Source: an uncultured Bacilli bacterium (GTDB lineage: Bacteria; Bacillota_I; Bacilli_A; RF39; UBA660). From it: 58,861 nt of DNA. The notes beneath the pieces were generated by a model that was not told the origin of the DNA, did not search any database, and saw nothing but the letters and a program-made list of their open reading frames with translations. Below are positions 42,704 through 51,098 of this stretch, piece after piece. The position numbers and the translations under genes were made by a program. The DNA is taken from positions 1 through 58,861 of the forward strand of contig CAKOMQ010000007.1 in NCBI GenBank assembly GCA_934096715.1. Direction: 5' to 3'. Every line of letters begins with the position of its first letter. The first letter of the stretch is position 1.

Positions 42704-44800
42704 AGAACTTAAAGTTACATCTACAACTAGTTCACTAGTAACTGGAGTATTTTCTGGTATAGTTTGACTAGTTACATAACCATAACCATTTAAATTAACT
42801 TTTAAGTTAGTTAAAGATGCATATGTCTTAACTTCGTTATAAGTCCATCCTGTAAAATTAGGAAGAGTTATATTAGTACTGTTAGTTACTAAGAATACTT
42901 TACTACCGGAAATTACTTTATTAGATTTATTTGGATATTGATTAATAATATATTTACCATCTCCAATAAGTATTACATTTAATTCTTTTTCTTTTAAATA
43001 ATTACTTATAGGTAAAGCTTCTTTACTAATATAGTTATCTAAAGTAATTATTTTAGTATTATTATTAACTTCTTTTTTTACTATACCTAAGTAAGACACC
43101 ATTGAATCTATTGCTTTTGTTACTTCACGAGCTATATTACTAGTACCTGTATTAATTCTTTTAATAGCTATATATACTATATACTCTGGATCTTCATATG
43201 GAAATATTCCTGCAAAAGATTTAATATATTCATATTCTCCTTGTAAGTATCCACCCTTACCTGCTATTTGTGCTGTACCTGTTTTACCAGCAATCTCTGT
43301 TTTAGTTGGTTGCCAATAAGTAGATAATCCATCATATACAACATCATGCATTAATTTCTTCATTTGTTCAGTAGTATTCTTACTATAAACTTTTTTTAAT
43401 TCAGTTTTTTTACCCTTATATGTAGTTTTACCTGTATTATCAACTATCTTATCTACAATATATGGTTTTAACATAACTCCATCATTAGTAATAGTAGTTA
43501 GTGCTTGTAACATTTGAATAGGAGTTACTGTAATACCTTGTCCAAAAGATGCTGTTGCTAATTCAGATTTATAATTAAAGTTTATCTTTCCTTTAACTTC
43601 GTTAGCTAACTCAATACCTGTTTTAGAACCAAATCCTAAAGTTTTATAGTAATTCTTTAAAGTATCTGTACCCAGTTCAAGTCCTAATAAGGATGCTGCA
43701 ACATTAGATGAATAAGCAAATCCTGTATCATAAGTAATATCTCCCCAACCATAACCTTTGTTAAAGTCACTTATTACTACATCAGCAACTGGTAATTTAC
43801 CAGACTTAAATGTATCTTGTCCATGATATTTACCTTCTTCCATACTAGATGCAAAAGAAAATATTTTCATTGTACTACCAGGTTCATATTCATAGCTAAC
43901 TAATGGATTCATATAACTTGTTATAGTATTTAAATCGTTAGGATTAAATGTTGGATAAGTACTATTAGCAAGTATAGCACCGGTTTTAGCATCCATAACA
44001 CTAAAAACTAACCAATCCATGTTATAATTCTTAGTTAAATCTGTAACAAGATTTTCTGCTATTAACTGTAAGCTACTATCTAATGTTAAATAAATGTCTG
44101 ATCCATCTTTTGCTTCTTCAACTAGAACATCTACATTAGGTAACTGATATCCATAAGCATCAGTTTGATAAGTTTTCTTACCATCTTTACCACTTAGTTC
44201 ATCATTATAATAAGACTCTATTCCTAATTCACCCTTAATATTATCATCTTTATTAGAAGCATATCCTACTATATAAGAAGCAAAAGATGACATTTTATAA
44301 TTTCTTTGTTTACCTTCTATAAAATCTATACCAGGTAAATCTAATGCTTCTATTTTATTTTTTAAAGATTCAGTAATATTTTCTCCTTTACTACCGAATT
44401 GCACTTGATATTTATTTTGTTTAAGTCTACTAAGAATATAATCATAGTCAGCTCCAAGAAGTTCTGATAAAACTTTAGCAGTCCCTTCTTTATCAACAAC
44501 ATGATTAGGTTTCTTAGGATTCTTAGTTCTAGTATCTGATAAATAAGCAATAATTGTATAGCTATTGACTGTAGTAGCTAGTACATCTCCATTCTTATCT
44601 AAGATATCTCCACGTGATGCATATAAAGTTTCTTCTTTAGTGTTACGGTTACTAGCAAATTCTTTTAAATTAATTCCATCTACTTTAGGACTCAATCCTA
44701 TATAACATATTTGAATAATTATTCTAACAAAAAGAAGAGCCATAACTAAAATAATGACTTTATGTGTACTTATAACTCTCTTTCTTTTCATATCCTTCAC
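42701..44800 (-). CDS. Class B penicillin-binding protein (PBP2B/SpoVD type) with PASTA domain
   Basis: A 699-residue transpeptidase: N-terminal helix at about 13-32, pedestal domain, catalytic domain with PGSTMK (active Ser), SSN and AGKTGTAQ, and a C-terminal PASTA-like repeat (LPNFTGWTYNEVKTYA). It crosslinks peptidoglycan outside the membrane with a SEDS partner. Its place after ftsL in the mra cluster fits the division PBP (PBP2B/FtsI); SpoVD shares this architecture. No mraY or murD follows. Confidence 0.92.
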   Translation of the reverse strand: MKDMKRKRVISTHKVIILVMALLFVRIIIQICYIGLSPKVDGINLKEFASNRNTKEETLYASRGDILDKNGDVLATTVNSYTIIAYLSDTRTKNPKKPNHVVDKEGTAKVLSELLGADYDYILSRLKQNKYQVQFGSKGENITESLKNKIEALDLPGIDFIEGKQRNYKMSSFASYIVGYASNKDDNIKGELGIESYYNDELSGKDGKKTYQTDAYGYQLPNVDVLVEEAKDGSDIYLTLDSSLQLIAENLVTDLTKNYNMDWLVFSVMDAKTGAILANSTYPTFNPNDLNTITSYMNPLVSYEYEPGSTMKIFSFASSMEEGKYHGQDTFKSGKLPVADVVISDFNKGYGWGDITYDTGFAYSSNVAASLLGLELGTDTLKNYYKTLGFGSKTGIELANEVKGKINFNYKSELATASFGQGITVTPIQMLQALTTITNDGVMLKPYIVDKIVDNTGKTTYKGKKTELKKVYSKNTTEQMKKLMHDVVYDGLSTYWQPTKTEIAGKTGTAQIAGKGGYLQGEYEYIKSFAGIFPYEDPEYIVYIAIKRINTGTSNIAREVTKAIDSMVSYLGIVKKEVNNNTKIITLDNYISKEALPISNYLKEKELNVILIGDGKYIINQYPNKSNKVISGSKVFLVTNSTNITLPNFTGWTYNEVKTYASLTNLKVNLNGYGYVTSQTIPENTPVTSELVVDVTLSS

Positions 44801-45100
44801 CTAATTCTCTGTTACAGTAGCAATGTTATCACTATTATACGATAATCCATAATTATCTGCAACTTTTTGAATATTTTCTAAACTAACAAGTTCATCTATT
44901 TGCATAGTTAAAGATTCATTACTTGCTTTTTGTTTTTTTATCTTAGATTCCATTTTTTCTACATTAATATTAGTTTCACTTAATAATGCTTGCGTAAATA
45001 CATTAGATATAGGAATTAATACCACAAGTAAAACAAGGATAACATACATTAACTTTTCACCCTTAAGTAATTTTAATTTTTTACCATTATTTTTACTCAT
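44801..45100 (-). CDS. ftsL: FtsL-like division protein
   Basis: A 99-residue bitopic protein: lysine-rich cytoplasmic start, helix at about 18-36, then a short coiled coil (NVEKMESKIKKQKASNESLT) and a C-terminal segment. Sequence alone is weak, but size, topology and position between rsmH and the PBP identify it as FtsL. It overlaps the rsmH end by four bases and abuts the PBP start. Confidence 0.8.
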   Translation of the reverse strand: MSKNNGKKLKLLKGEKLMYVILVLLVVLIPISNVFTQALLSETNINVEKMESKIKKQKASNESLTMQIDELVSLENIQKVADNYGLSYNSDNIATVTEN

Positions 45101-46023
45101 TTAATCTTCTCTCCTATTCTAAGTTTAGCACTATGACTACGACTATTTTCTTCTAATTCTCTATTACTTGCTGTAATAGGTTTTTTATTAATTATTTTAA
45201 GAGTTGGTAAGTAATCTTTAGGTATATTAGGAAGTCCTTTAACTAACTCATCAACCTTACTATATTCATTAAATATATCTTTAACTATTTTATCTTCTTT
45301 AGAATGAAATGATATAACCGATATTCTACCACCTTTGTTTAGTAAATTAATCGCATCAGGTAAAACCCTTTTTAATACATCAAGTTCTTTATTAACTTCA
45401 ATCCTTATGGCTTGAAATATTTTTCTTTCTGGATGATGTTTATAGAAGTAGTTACTACCAACAGCAATCTTTATTATTTCTACTAGTTCTAAAGTAGAAT
45501 TAATATCTTTTTCTTTTCTTTTATCAGTTATTACTTTAGCTATTTTTCTACTACTTGGTTCATCTCCATACATAAAGAAAATATTTTCTAATTCTTTAAT
45601 ACTATAATTATTTACGACATAGTGAGCATCTAACTTGTTATTAGTATCCATTCTCATATCTAAATAACTATCACTCATAAATGAAAATCCACGTTTATCT
45701 TCATCTATTTGTGGTGAAGAAAATCCTAAATCGAATATTATGCCATCTATTTTATTTATTCCAATTTCATTTAGTTTTTCTTTTAGATTAACAAAATTAG
45801 AATAAATTATTTGATAATTATCTCCAATCTCATTTAATACTTCTTTTGAATATTTTATTGCTTCTTCATCTTGATCAAAGCATATTAATAATCCCTGTGA
45901 TATACGTTTTAATATTTCACTACTCATACCTGCATAACCAAGAGTTGCATCAACATAAACACCATCTGGTTTAATATTAAGTGAATCAATTATTTCATTT
46001 TTAAGTACACTATAATGTTTCAT
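45097..46023 (-). CDS. rsmH: 16S rRNA (cytosine1402-N4)-methyltransferase
   Basis: About 308 residues. MKHYSVLKNEIIDSL is the family start, DATLGYAGMSSEIL the SAM-binding motif, IDGIIFDLGFSSPQIDE (key DLGFSS) and RMD the catalytic region, and SFHSKEDKIVK and SRSHSAKLRI close the protein. The longest frame starts at 46050, but the ATG at 46023 matches homologues. It overlaps the mraZ end by 14 bases and has little ribosome-binding sequence of its own, so coupling to mraZ is likely. Confidence 0.95.
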   Translation of the reverse strand: MKHYSVLKNEIIDSLNIKPDGVYVDATLGYAGMSSEILKRISQGLLICFDQDEEAIKYSKEVLNEIGDNYQIIYSNFVNLKEKLNEIGINKIDGIIFDLGFSSPQIDEDKRGFSFMSDSYLDMRMDTNNKLDAHYVVNNYSIKELENIFFMYGDEPSSRKIAKVITDKRKEKDINSTLELVEIIKIAVGSNYFYKHHPERKIFQAIRIEVNKELDVLKRVLPDAINLLNKGGRISVISFHSKEDKIVKDIFNEYSKVDELVKGLPNIPKDYLPTLKIINKKPITASNRELEENSRSHSAKLRIGEKIK

Positions 46024-46450
46024 AATCATTATCAAATAAATGCTCGGCAATATTCTCCATTTCTTCTATATTTTCATCCATAAATTGATCAAATTTTTCT
46101 TTACTCCATAACTCAATACGGTCATTTACGCCGATAAAGACACAGTCATGTTCTAAACCGGCGTAAAGAGCCAATGGGGAGGTAATACTTATTCGACCAC
46201 TTTTATCGAATTCACATGTGGAAGCACCAGATAAGAAGTAACGACTGAATGTTCTAGCATCTTTCTTTGTAAAAGGAAGAGCTTTAAGTTTATTCATAAT
46301 TACTTCCCATTCTTTAAGTGGCATTATATACAAGCATTTCTCGAGTCCCCTAGTGATTATAAATTTTTCACCTAGAAGACTACGGTATTTAGTAGGAACA
46401 ACAATACGGTTCTTATCGTCTATAGTATGTTGATATTCACCTATGAACAT
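46010..46450 (-). CDS. mraZ: Transcriptional regulator MraZ
   Basis: 146 residues from the ATG at 46450: MFIGEYQHTIDDKNRIVVP is the standard start, with two AbrB-like SpoVT folds; DKSGRISITSPLALYAGL is the second. MraZ represses its own operon by binding repeats at the promoter, and such repeats are present at 46459-46487. The longest frame extends 32 codons upstream through the promoter and is rejected. Confidence 0.95.
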   Translation of the reverse strand: MFIGEYQHTIDDKNRIVVPTKYRSLLGEKFIITRGLEKCLYIMPLKEWEVIMNKLKALPFTKKDARTFSRYFLSGASTCEFDKSGRISITSPLALYAGLEHDCVFIGVNDRIELWSKEKFDQFMDENIEEMENIAEHLFDNDYETL

Positions 46451-46458
46451 ATTATTCA

Positions 46459-46487
46459 CCACTTTCTGCCACTTTCTCCCACTGTCT
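46459..46487 (-). promoter_or_regulatory. mraZ: Three MraZ-box repeats
   Basis: Minus strand CAGTGGGAG, AAAGTGGCAG, AAAGTGGTG: three GTGG-cored units at 10-base intervals, like the MraZ boxes known from Mycoplasma (AAAGTGK) and E. coli (TGGGN). They overlap the leader and ribosome-binding site of mraZ. Confidence 0.85.
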
Positions 46488-46490
46488 ACA

Positions 46491-46519
46491 ATTATAATAC
46501 TATAAAACATTTTTAAAGT
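46491..46519 (-). promoter_or_regulatory. Promoter of the mraZ operon
   Basis: TATAAT -10 on the minus strand with a weak -35-like ACTTTA 17 bases away. The MraZ boxes follow immediately downstream. Confidence 0.6.
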
Positions 46520-46568
46520 AAATAAAAATGCTTTATTTATAAACAATTTTTATTCTACTTAACGTAAC

Positions 46569-46597
46569 TTGACAATATTTTACAAATGTGCTATAAT
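46569..46597 (+). promoter_or_regulatory. Consensus promoter of the 46622 gene
   Basis: TTGACA, 17 bases ending TGTGC, TATAAT. It closely resembles the promoter at 47246-47274. Confidence 0.85.
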
Positions 46598-46621
46598 CTA
46601 ATCACTTTATAGGGGGATAAT

Positions 46622-47167
46622 ATGGAAAATAACAAACTAACAGATATTAAGAAAAGAATTAATATAATTAATGAAATGATTGGAGAAAAATTAGTTGAAG
46701 CTTCATCTAATCAATTACACGCGATATTTGCAGATGATAACAATGAATTAATAATGAAATATATAAAAACTAAGGCTTTAATATATGGCTTATTAGTTGC
46801 TGGTGGCACTATTATTGATGGAATGACTGGATTTATGATTACTCTTGTTACAGGTGGTTTAATTGAATCAAGTTGTGAAATAAATGATCATTTATTTCGA
46901 GATAAAATATCAACAAGCTTTTCTGGACTATTTAGAGAATATAATGAAAATAAACAAAATAAAAAAGAATGCTTAGAAAAAAGCAATAAAATTGTTAAAG
47001 AATGTGAAGCACTAACTAAAAAACTAGAAGAACTATCTGACGAATGTATGAATTTAGAATACTTAAATTTTTTAGGAGAACAAGACCAATTAGTTGAAAC
47101 GCCTAGCTATACTGAAAACTATGAACATACTGAAGGATATTCCAGAACAAGAAAGCCAAAAAAATAA
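46622..47167 (+). CDS. Unknown protein with central hydrophobic hairpin and coiled coil
   Basis: A 181-residue protein. The N-terminal 55 residues are helical and charged. A hydrophobic glycine-rich region (LIYGLLVAGGTIIDGMTGFM and following, about 58-87) could insert in the membrane, and about 105-150 is a Lys/Glu coiled coil. The tail is Tyr/Glu-rich. No family recognised. GGGGG precedes the ATG. It shares its promoter type with the next gene but is separately transcribed. Confidence 0.7.
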   Translation: MENNKLTDIKKRINIINEMIGEKLVEASSNQLHAIFADDNNELIMKYIKTKALIYGLLVAGGTIIDGMTGFMITLVTGGLIESSCEINDHLFRDKISTSFSGLFREYNENKQNKKECLEKSNKIVKECEALTKKLEELSDECMNLEYLNFLGEQDQLVETPSYTENYEHTEGYSRTRKPKK

Positions 47168-47245
47168 ACAAACGTAAATAATTTTAAAATAGCTGTACAT
47201 AATATATATAAATAGACAAGAAAAAGTTAATCAATTAGACAAAAT

Positions 47246-47274
47246 TTGACAAATAATAGTGAATGTGCTATAAT
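47246..47274 (+). promoter_or_regulatory. Consensus promoter of the 47302 gene
   Basis: TTGACA, 17 bases ending in GAATGTGC, TATAAT, nearly the same core as 46569-46597. Confidence 0.85.
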
Positions 47275-47301
47275 ATGACTATATTTAAGGGGGTAAACAA
47301 T

Positions 47302-47724
47302 ATGAAAGGCTACGTTTTAGACTATATTAATGAAAATGAATTTAAAAAATTAGAAAGAGCATTAAAGAAATATAATATGCTTGCATTCAAGAAATTAAAC
47401 TTTGATTTCTATCCTGCACTTAGAAATGGTAATTTTCAAGGTGAATTAATCGAAACAAATAAAAAGAATAATACAGAAAAATATGAATTAAAATTGCCTG
47501 GTGACTCAATGTTTAAAAAGATATATGGTGAAGTTAAATTAATATATTCAGTACATAAAAAAAATCAAGTAGTTATGTTAGAAACTATTACTCCAACAGA
47601 TATTCTACTTGAAGGACACCGTTCAGAATTAACTACTTACAAAGGTGTTATGATTACTAAGAATAACGCTAGTAAAGAAATGTTTAAAATAGATTTATTA
47701 AACATGTTACAAGATAATAAATAA
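47302..47724 (+). CDS. Unknown small cytoplasmic protein
   Basis: About 140 residues from the ATG at 47302, preceded by AAGGGGG. The longer frame from 47263 would run through the promoter's -10 region and is rejected. The protein is lysine-rich with alternating strands (ALRNGNFQGELIETN, KIYGEVKLIYSVH), ends in KIDLLNMLQ, and has no signal. No family recognised. A strong terminator follows. Confidence 0.65.
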   Translation: MKGYVLDYINENEFKKLERALKKYNMLAFKKLNFDFYPALRNGNFQGELIETNKKNNTEKYELKLPGDSMFKKIYGEVKLIYSVHKKNQVVMLETITPTDILLEGHRSELTTYKGVMITKNNASKEMFKIDLLNMLQDNK

Positions 47725-47729
47725 TATTT

Positions 47730-47756
47730 AAAAATCGGCTTTCGCCGATTTTTTTA
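47730..47756. terminator. Strong terminator between the 47302 gene and copy D
   Basis: AAAATCGGC-TTTC-GCCGATTTTTTT. A and T tracts on both sides let it serve both convergent genes. Confidence 0.9.
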
Positions 47757-47771
47757 TATTGTAATTTCAAC
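47756..47771. mobile_element. Possible remnant of an IS30-element left end
   Basis: ATATTGTAATTTCAAC here is identical to the left end of the complete IS (29516-29531), including the preceding T tract. It directly follows a hairpin terminator between convergent genes, the same setting as the intact insertion. The rest of the element is absent. Confidence 0.5.
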
Positions 47772-47774
47772 TAG

Positions 47775-49298
47775 TTATTCCAAAATAAATGGATTATCTA
47801 GGCTTCCATTTCCATCCAAAATTGCTTGATTCGATGTAAGATAGAAGACTGGGCGAACACCAGTGGAATAGTCCACAATGTCGTTGTACACGTAACCGAC
47901 ACTAAAGACATACCACGCATTAAAGTAACTACCATTAGCCCCATAACGAGAAATCGTCCATTCATGACTAGACTTTGTAGTATCATTATTACTTGGATGC
48001 ATCCAGCCTGTTTTTAGTTTTGTTGCATTATCATAAGTACTTCCTGTTATTGCTAATGCACTTGAACCCAATGATAAGGTATAATCACTTGCATACATTA
48101 AGCCTATTTTTGCAACAGGATTTGCCCATCTACCTACTTCACTCGTTTTTCCTGATCTATTCATTTCATGTAAATATATTTGGCTTGGTGTTAAACCATC
48201 GTAATAATTTGGACCATTATTATACGTTTCTGTATTTACTGCACTCCACATCCAGTTTTCTATTTTATTTGACCATGTTGTATTTTGCAAGTAATCATAT
48301 GTCGTATTTGTTAAGAATCCAGAACCATTTAAACTTGCATATAATGTACTATCTTCCCAATTTACATTTGCTTCTATATCATTCCATTTTGCAGACATTA
48401 GTTGTTTATATTTAATTAGTTTAACATGATTATTTCCTCTTCTATCTGAGAATACCCCTAATACTCTATACATGTATTTATCTTGATTTGCTGTACAAGT
48501 AGATTTATCTGTTGTACCAAAACATATAAAGTTATTTGGATTAGTACTAGTTCCAACTTTGCCACTTCCTGTATATCTATAGCCATCTCTTTCTAAATTA
48601 CTTTGCCATAATTTTCCACTTGCGATTAATTGATCTGCTAGTGGTGTAGAATCAGCATGTAACTTACAAGAAAATGCTTTTTTATCTCCGATTGTATATG
48701 GTTCAATTTTTATTGTGTATGAATTACCTACTAGTTTATCTTGAGTATTTGCTGTATTTGTTACGCTACTTGTTAGTGGTATTGATACACTTTGTCCTTT
48801 TGTTAAGTTTTTAATTTCTCCACTTACTATGATTCCATTAGTTCCAGCAGTTGTAAGTTCCTTAAGAGTCATTGTTTTATCTCCAACTACTACTTTTACA
48901 TCATTATCTGAATTATCAGTTATAGGAGTTGTTACACTAGCTGTTACCTTATAATTATAAGTACAATCTAGTGCTTCATCTCCTTCTGGTAATTGTGCTG
49001 TTGCTAATGTGTAATTTGGATTAGTTTCAAGTGCTAGTCCACTCTCATTTTCATTAGCATAATAAGTCTTTCCTGCATTTGCTTGACTCATAAGGTTAGC
49101 ATCTAAATTTAAGTATAACTTAGATGTTTTAATTTGCATTGCTGGATTACCTAAGTTGTTTGCTTTACCTGTTACCTTAGCCCCTGTTTGATCGTTGCTC
49201 GCATTTATACTAAAGTATGCATATGTTCCACCTATTAGTAATAATAATGCAAAAGCAAGTGCTACAACTATAAGTTGTTTTTTTTCTAATCTTTTCAA
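47775..49298 (-). CDS. SipW-type surface protein, lectin-like C-domain (copy D)
   Basis: A 507-residue paralogue: GGTYAYFS signal region, conserved domain about 50-210, C-terminal domain about 215-507 with DGYRYTGSGKVGTS, KYMYRVLGVFSDRRG, MNRSGKTSEVGRW and VRPVFYL. The start is TTG, preceded by GAGGGA. The 30 codons at 47856-47945 are about 42% GC by my count, well above the rest of the gene. It is convergent with the 47302 gene across a shared terminator. Confidence 0.88.
   Translation of the reverse strand: MKRLEKKQLIVVALAFALLLLIGGTYAYFSINASNDQTGAKVTGKANNLGNPAMQIKTSKLYLNLDANLMSQANAGKTYYANENESGLALETNPNYTLATAQLPEGDEALDCTYNYKVTASVTTPITDNSDNDVKVVVGDKTMTLKELTTAGTNGIIVSGEIKNLTKGQSVSIPLTSSVTNTANTQDKLVGNSYTIKIEPYTIGDKKAFSCKLHADSTPLADQLIASGKLWQSNLERDGYRYTGSGKVGTSTNPNNFICFGTTDKSTCTANQDKYMYRVLGVFSDRRGNNHVKLIKYKQLMSAKWNDIEANVNWEDSTLYASLNGSGFLTNTTYDYLQNTTWSNKIENWMWSAVNTETYNNGPNYYDGLTPSQIYLHEMNRSGKTSEVGRWANPVAKIGLMYASDYTLSLGSSALAITGSTYDNATKLKTGWMHPSNNDTTKSSHEWTISRYGANGSYFNAWYVFSVGYVYNDIVDYSTGVRPVFYLTSNQAILDGNGSLDNPFILE
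47856..47945 (-). other. Hypervariable segment of copy D (DGR-like)
   Basis: 30 codons between Ser-Arg and Arg-Pro. All 14 variable positions after the Ala-Trp anchor end in C or T. Against copy G I count 26 differences in first/second codon positions and 8 in third positions. The 23 bases on the 3' side (CGCCCAGTC to TTACATC) are identical between D and G. Confidence 0.75.
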
Positions 49299-49325
49299 AA
49301 TATTCCCTCATTCTAAATTATTAAA

Positions 49326-49688
49326 TTACATAAACACTATTAACATTATTAGTAATATAAAGAATAGTATGTAGCCAATTACAAAACCTATTATAGCAGT
49401 ATCATCTTTAGGTTGGAATTCTTCAGTTTCTACAATTTCTTCCTTAATTACTTCTTTAACTACTTCTTCCTTTTTAGGAACTTCTTTTTTTATTTCTTCT
49501 TCCTTTGGTGTAACTTTTTTAGTAGTCTTCTTTGCTGTAGTAGTACTCTTTTTTACTGGAGTACTTTTTTTAGTAGTTGTTGTTTTTTTAGCACTACTAG
49601 TTGTAGTTTTCTTAGTAGCAGTACTGCTTTTCTTAGTAGTTGTTCCTTTCTTTGTTGTAGTCTTTTTTACTTCTTCATTACTTGTCAT
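49326..49688 (-). CDS. Lys/Thr-rich tail-anchored protein
   Basis: A 120-residue protein. Residues 8-62 are repeats of KKTT and KKST-like units resembling histone H1 tails. Residues 63-90 are Glu/Lys-rich, and one C-terminal helix (about 98-119) ends at the last residue. With no signal peptide, the basic region should remain in the cytoplasm, where it could bind nucleic acid or polyanions near the membrane; the opposite topology would put it in the wall. The low-complexity composition prevents family assignment. It is the last gene of a three-gene operon. Confidence 0.65.
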   Translation of the reverse strand: MTSNEEVKKTTTKKGTTTKKSSTATKKTTTSSAKKTTTTKKSTPVKKSTTTAKKTTKKVTPKEEEIKKEVPKKEEVVKEVIKEEIVETEEFQPKDDTAIIGFVIGYILFFILLIMLIVFM

Positions 49689-49690
49689 TT

Positions 49691-50302
49691 TTATTCTCCT
49701 TCTATATTACAATTATTACTACTGTCAATAATCATTTCATTCAGTGTATTATCAACATATTGTAGTTCTATATTCTTCTTAACTATTTTATCATTATTAA
49801 TACCATTATTACAACTAAAAGTATCTTTTAATTCTAATCTATTGTCTATTATTTTACATACTTTATATTCATTTTGGTTATAATCTATTCTATTACCATC
49901 TTTATTATAAACAAATAAATTAATATCACACTCACTAGAATTTTCATTAAATCCAAGTACAAACAAGTCATTTGATATATAGGCTCCTGCCAATTGACTG
50001 GCATATTTAGATACCTTTAACTCATTTATTTCTTTATTATTAATTTTAACTAGTAACTGTACTAATACATTATTATTAGAAACAGATATGTCTTGTGCAT
50101 AAATAGTTGCTTCAATATTATCCTTTTTAATAACACATTTATTACTAATATCTTCATTAGTACAATTAAAACTACTAGGAAATTCAAATAACTTTTTAGT
50201 AGTTTCTTCTTGATTTCTAAACATATAATTAAATAATACTCCAAGTAATATAATAATTAAAATACCAATAATACTTAGTAATCCCTTTTTTATTCTTTTC
50301 AT
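49691..50302 (-). CDS. Unknown signal-anchored extracytoplasmic protein
   Basis: A 203-residue protein with a basic start and a helix at about 8-27, then an external, Asn-rich domain with six cysteines (in FNCTNE, NKCVI, SSECDI, YKVCKI, FSCNN, NNCNI) that could form disulfides. No family recognised. Two bases separate it from the Lys/Thr-rich gene. Confidence 0.65.
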   Translation of the reverse strand: MKRIKKGLLSIIGILIIILLGVLFNYMFRNQEETTKKLFEFPSSFNCTNEDISNKCVIKKDNIEATIYAQDISVSNNNVLVQLLVKINNKEINELKVSKYASQLAGAYISNDLFVLGFNENSSECDINLFVYNKDGNRIDYNQNEYKVCKIIDNRLELKDTFSCNNGINNDKIVKKNIELQYVDNTLNEMIIDSSNNCNIEGE

Positions 50303-50328
50303 TTTTCACCTACTATTAAAATAATAAA

Positions 50329-51048
50329 TTATTTTTTTCTATTTCTTAATTTCTTTTGAATATTTTCAATTCTTTCATTAATTAATTCTCTTCTTCTTAT
50401 CCAATACTCTTTAGTTTGATAAATATTTGGGAAAGCTTTAACAATTCTTCTATAAAGAACACCCCTTTTAAGAAGAATATCTCTTACCTTAGTAGAAATC
50501 TCTATTGTATTATCTTTTTCATACTTATTAATTGTATGTTTAACATTATTTATAACTCTATAAGATAAGATTAAGTCACTAATAAACACTACTATTAATA
50601 TGGCACTTAAAATATATATAGATATATCAGATAACTTATAGATAATACTTAAGAAAAATGGATTAACAACATATGTAATTAATAAACCTAGGATACCAAA
50701 AGGTATAAGAGTTTCTAAACATATACGACCATTTATATTAAACTTTCTAGTTGAGTAGTCCCACCACCTAGCATTAAATAGTTTTTCCATAATATAACTA
50801 GTGAAATACTCTAATACTGATGCAATTACCATAGCCATTATAAATAATATAATAACATCATCTTTATATTTATCTAATAAGACAGTGATAGATATAGCAC
50901 CAAAGCCATATATTGGACATATGGGTCCAACTAAAAATCCCCTATTAACAAATTTTTTCTTTTCAATTAATTTACATATTACTTCTAGACTCCAACCTAA
51001 AAAGGCATACATCATAAATAATAAAAATAATATACATACTTCTTTCAT
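50329..51048 (-). CDS. Membrane protein of the CmpB-type putative ABC permease family
   Basis: A 239-residue protein with five to six helices. FLGWSLEVICKLIEKKKFVNRG, summarised by its core GWSLEV...NRGFL, followed by GPICPIYGFGAI and the ARWWDYS motif, identifies PF06541 (putative ABC-transporter type IV/CmpB). The transport role is unproven for the family. It is the first gene of an operon with two unknown envelope genes. Confidence 0.88.
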   Translation of the reverse strand: MKEVCILFLLFMMYAFLGWSLEVICKLIEKKKFVNRGFLVGPICPIYGFGAISITVLLDKYKDDVIILFIMAMVIASVLEYFTSYIMEKLFNARWWDYSTRKFNINGRICLETLIPFGILGLLITYVVNPFFLSIIYKLSDISIYILSAILIVVFISDLILSYRVINNVKHTINKYEKDNTIEISTKVRDILLKRGVLYRRIVKAFPNIYQTKEYWIRRRELINERIENIQKKLRNRKK

Positions 51049-51098
51049 ACTTCAAATCCTTCTATTAATATTTCACTTTACCCCTAATTACCTTATAA

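Noticed and set aside
46010..46546. 178-residue MraZ
   Set aside because: The extension crosses the promoter and MraZ boxes; family members begin at MFIGEYQH.
49413..49883. Phe/Ser-rich plus-strand ORF of 156 codons
   Set aside because: It is the antisense of the Lys/Thr-rich gene and its neighbour; the composition is explained by reading AAA/ACT repeats backwards.
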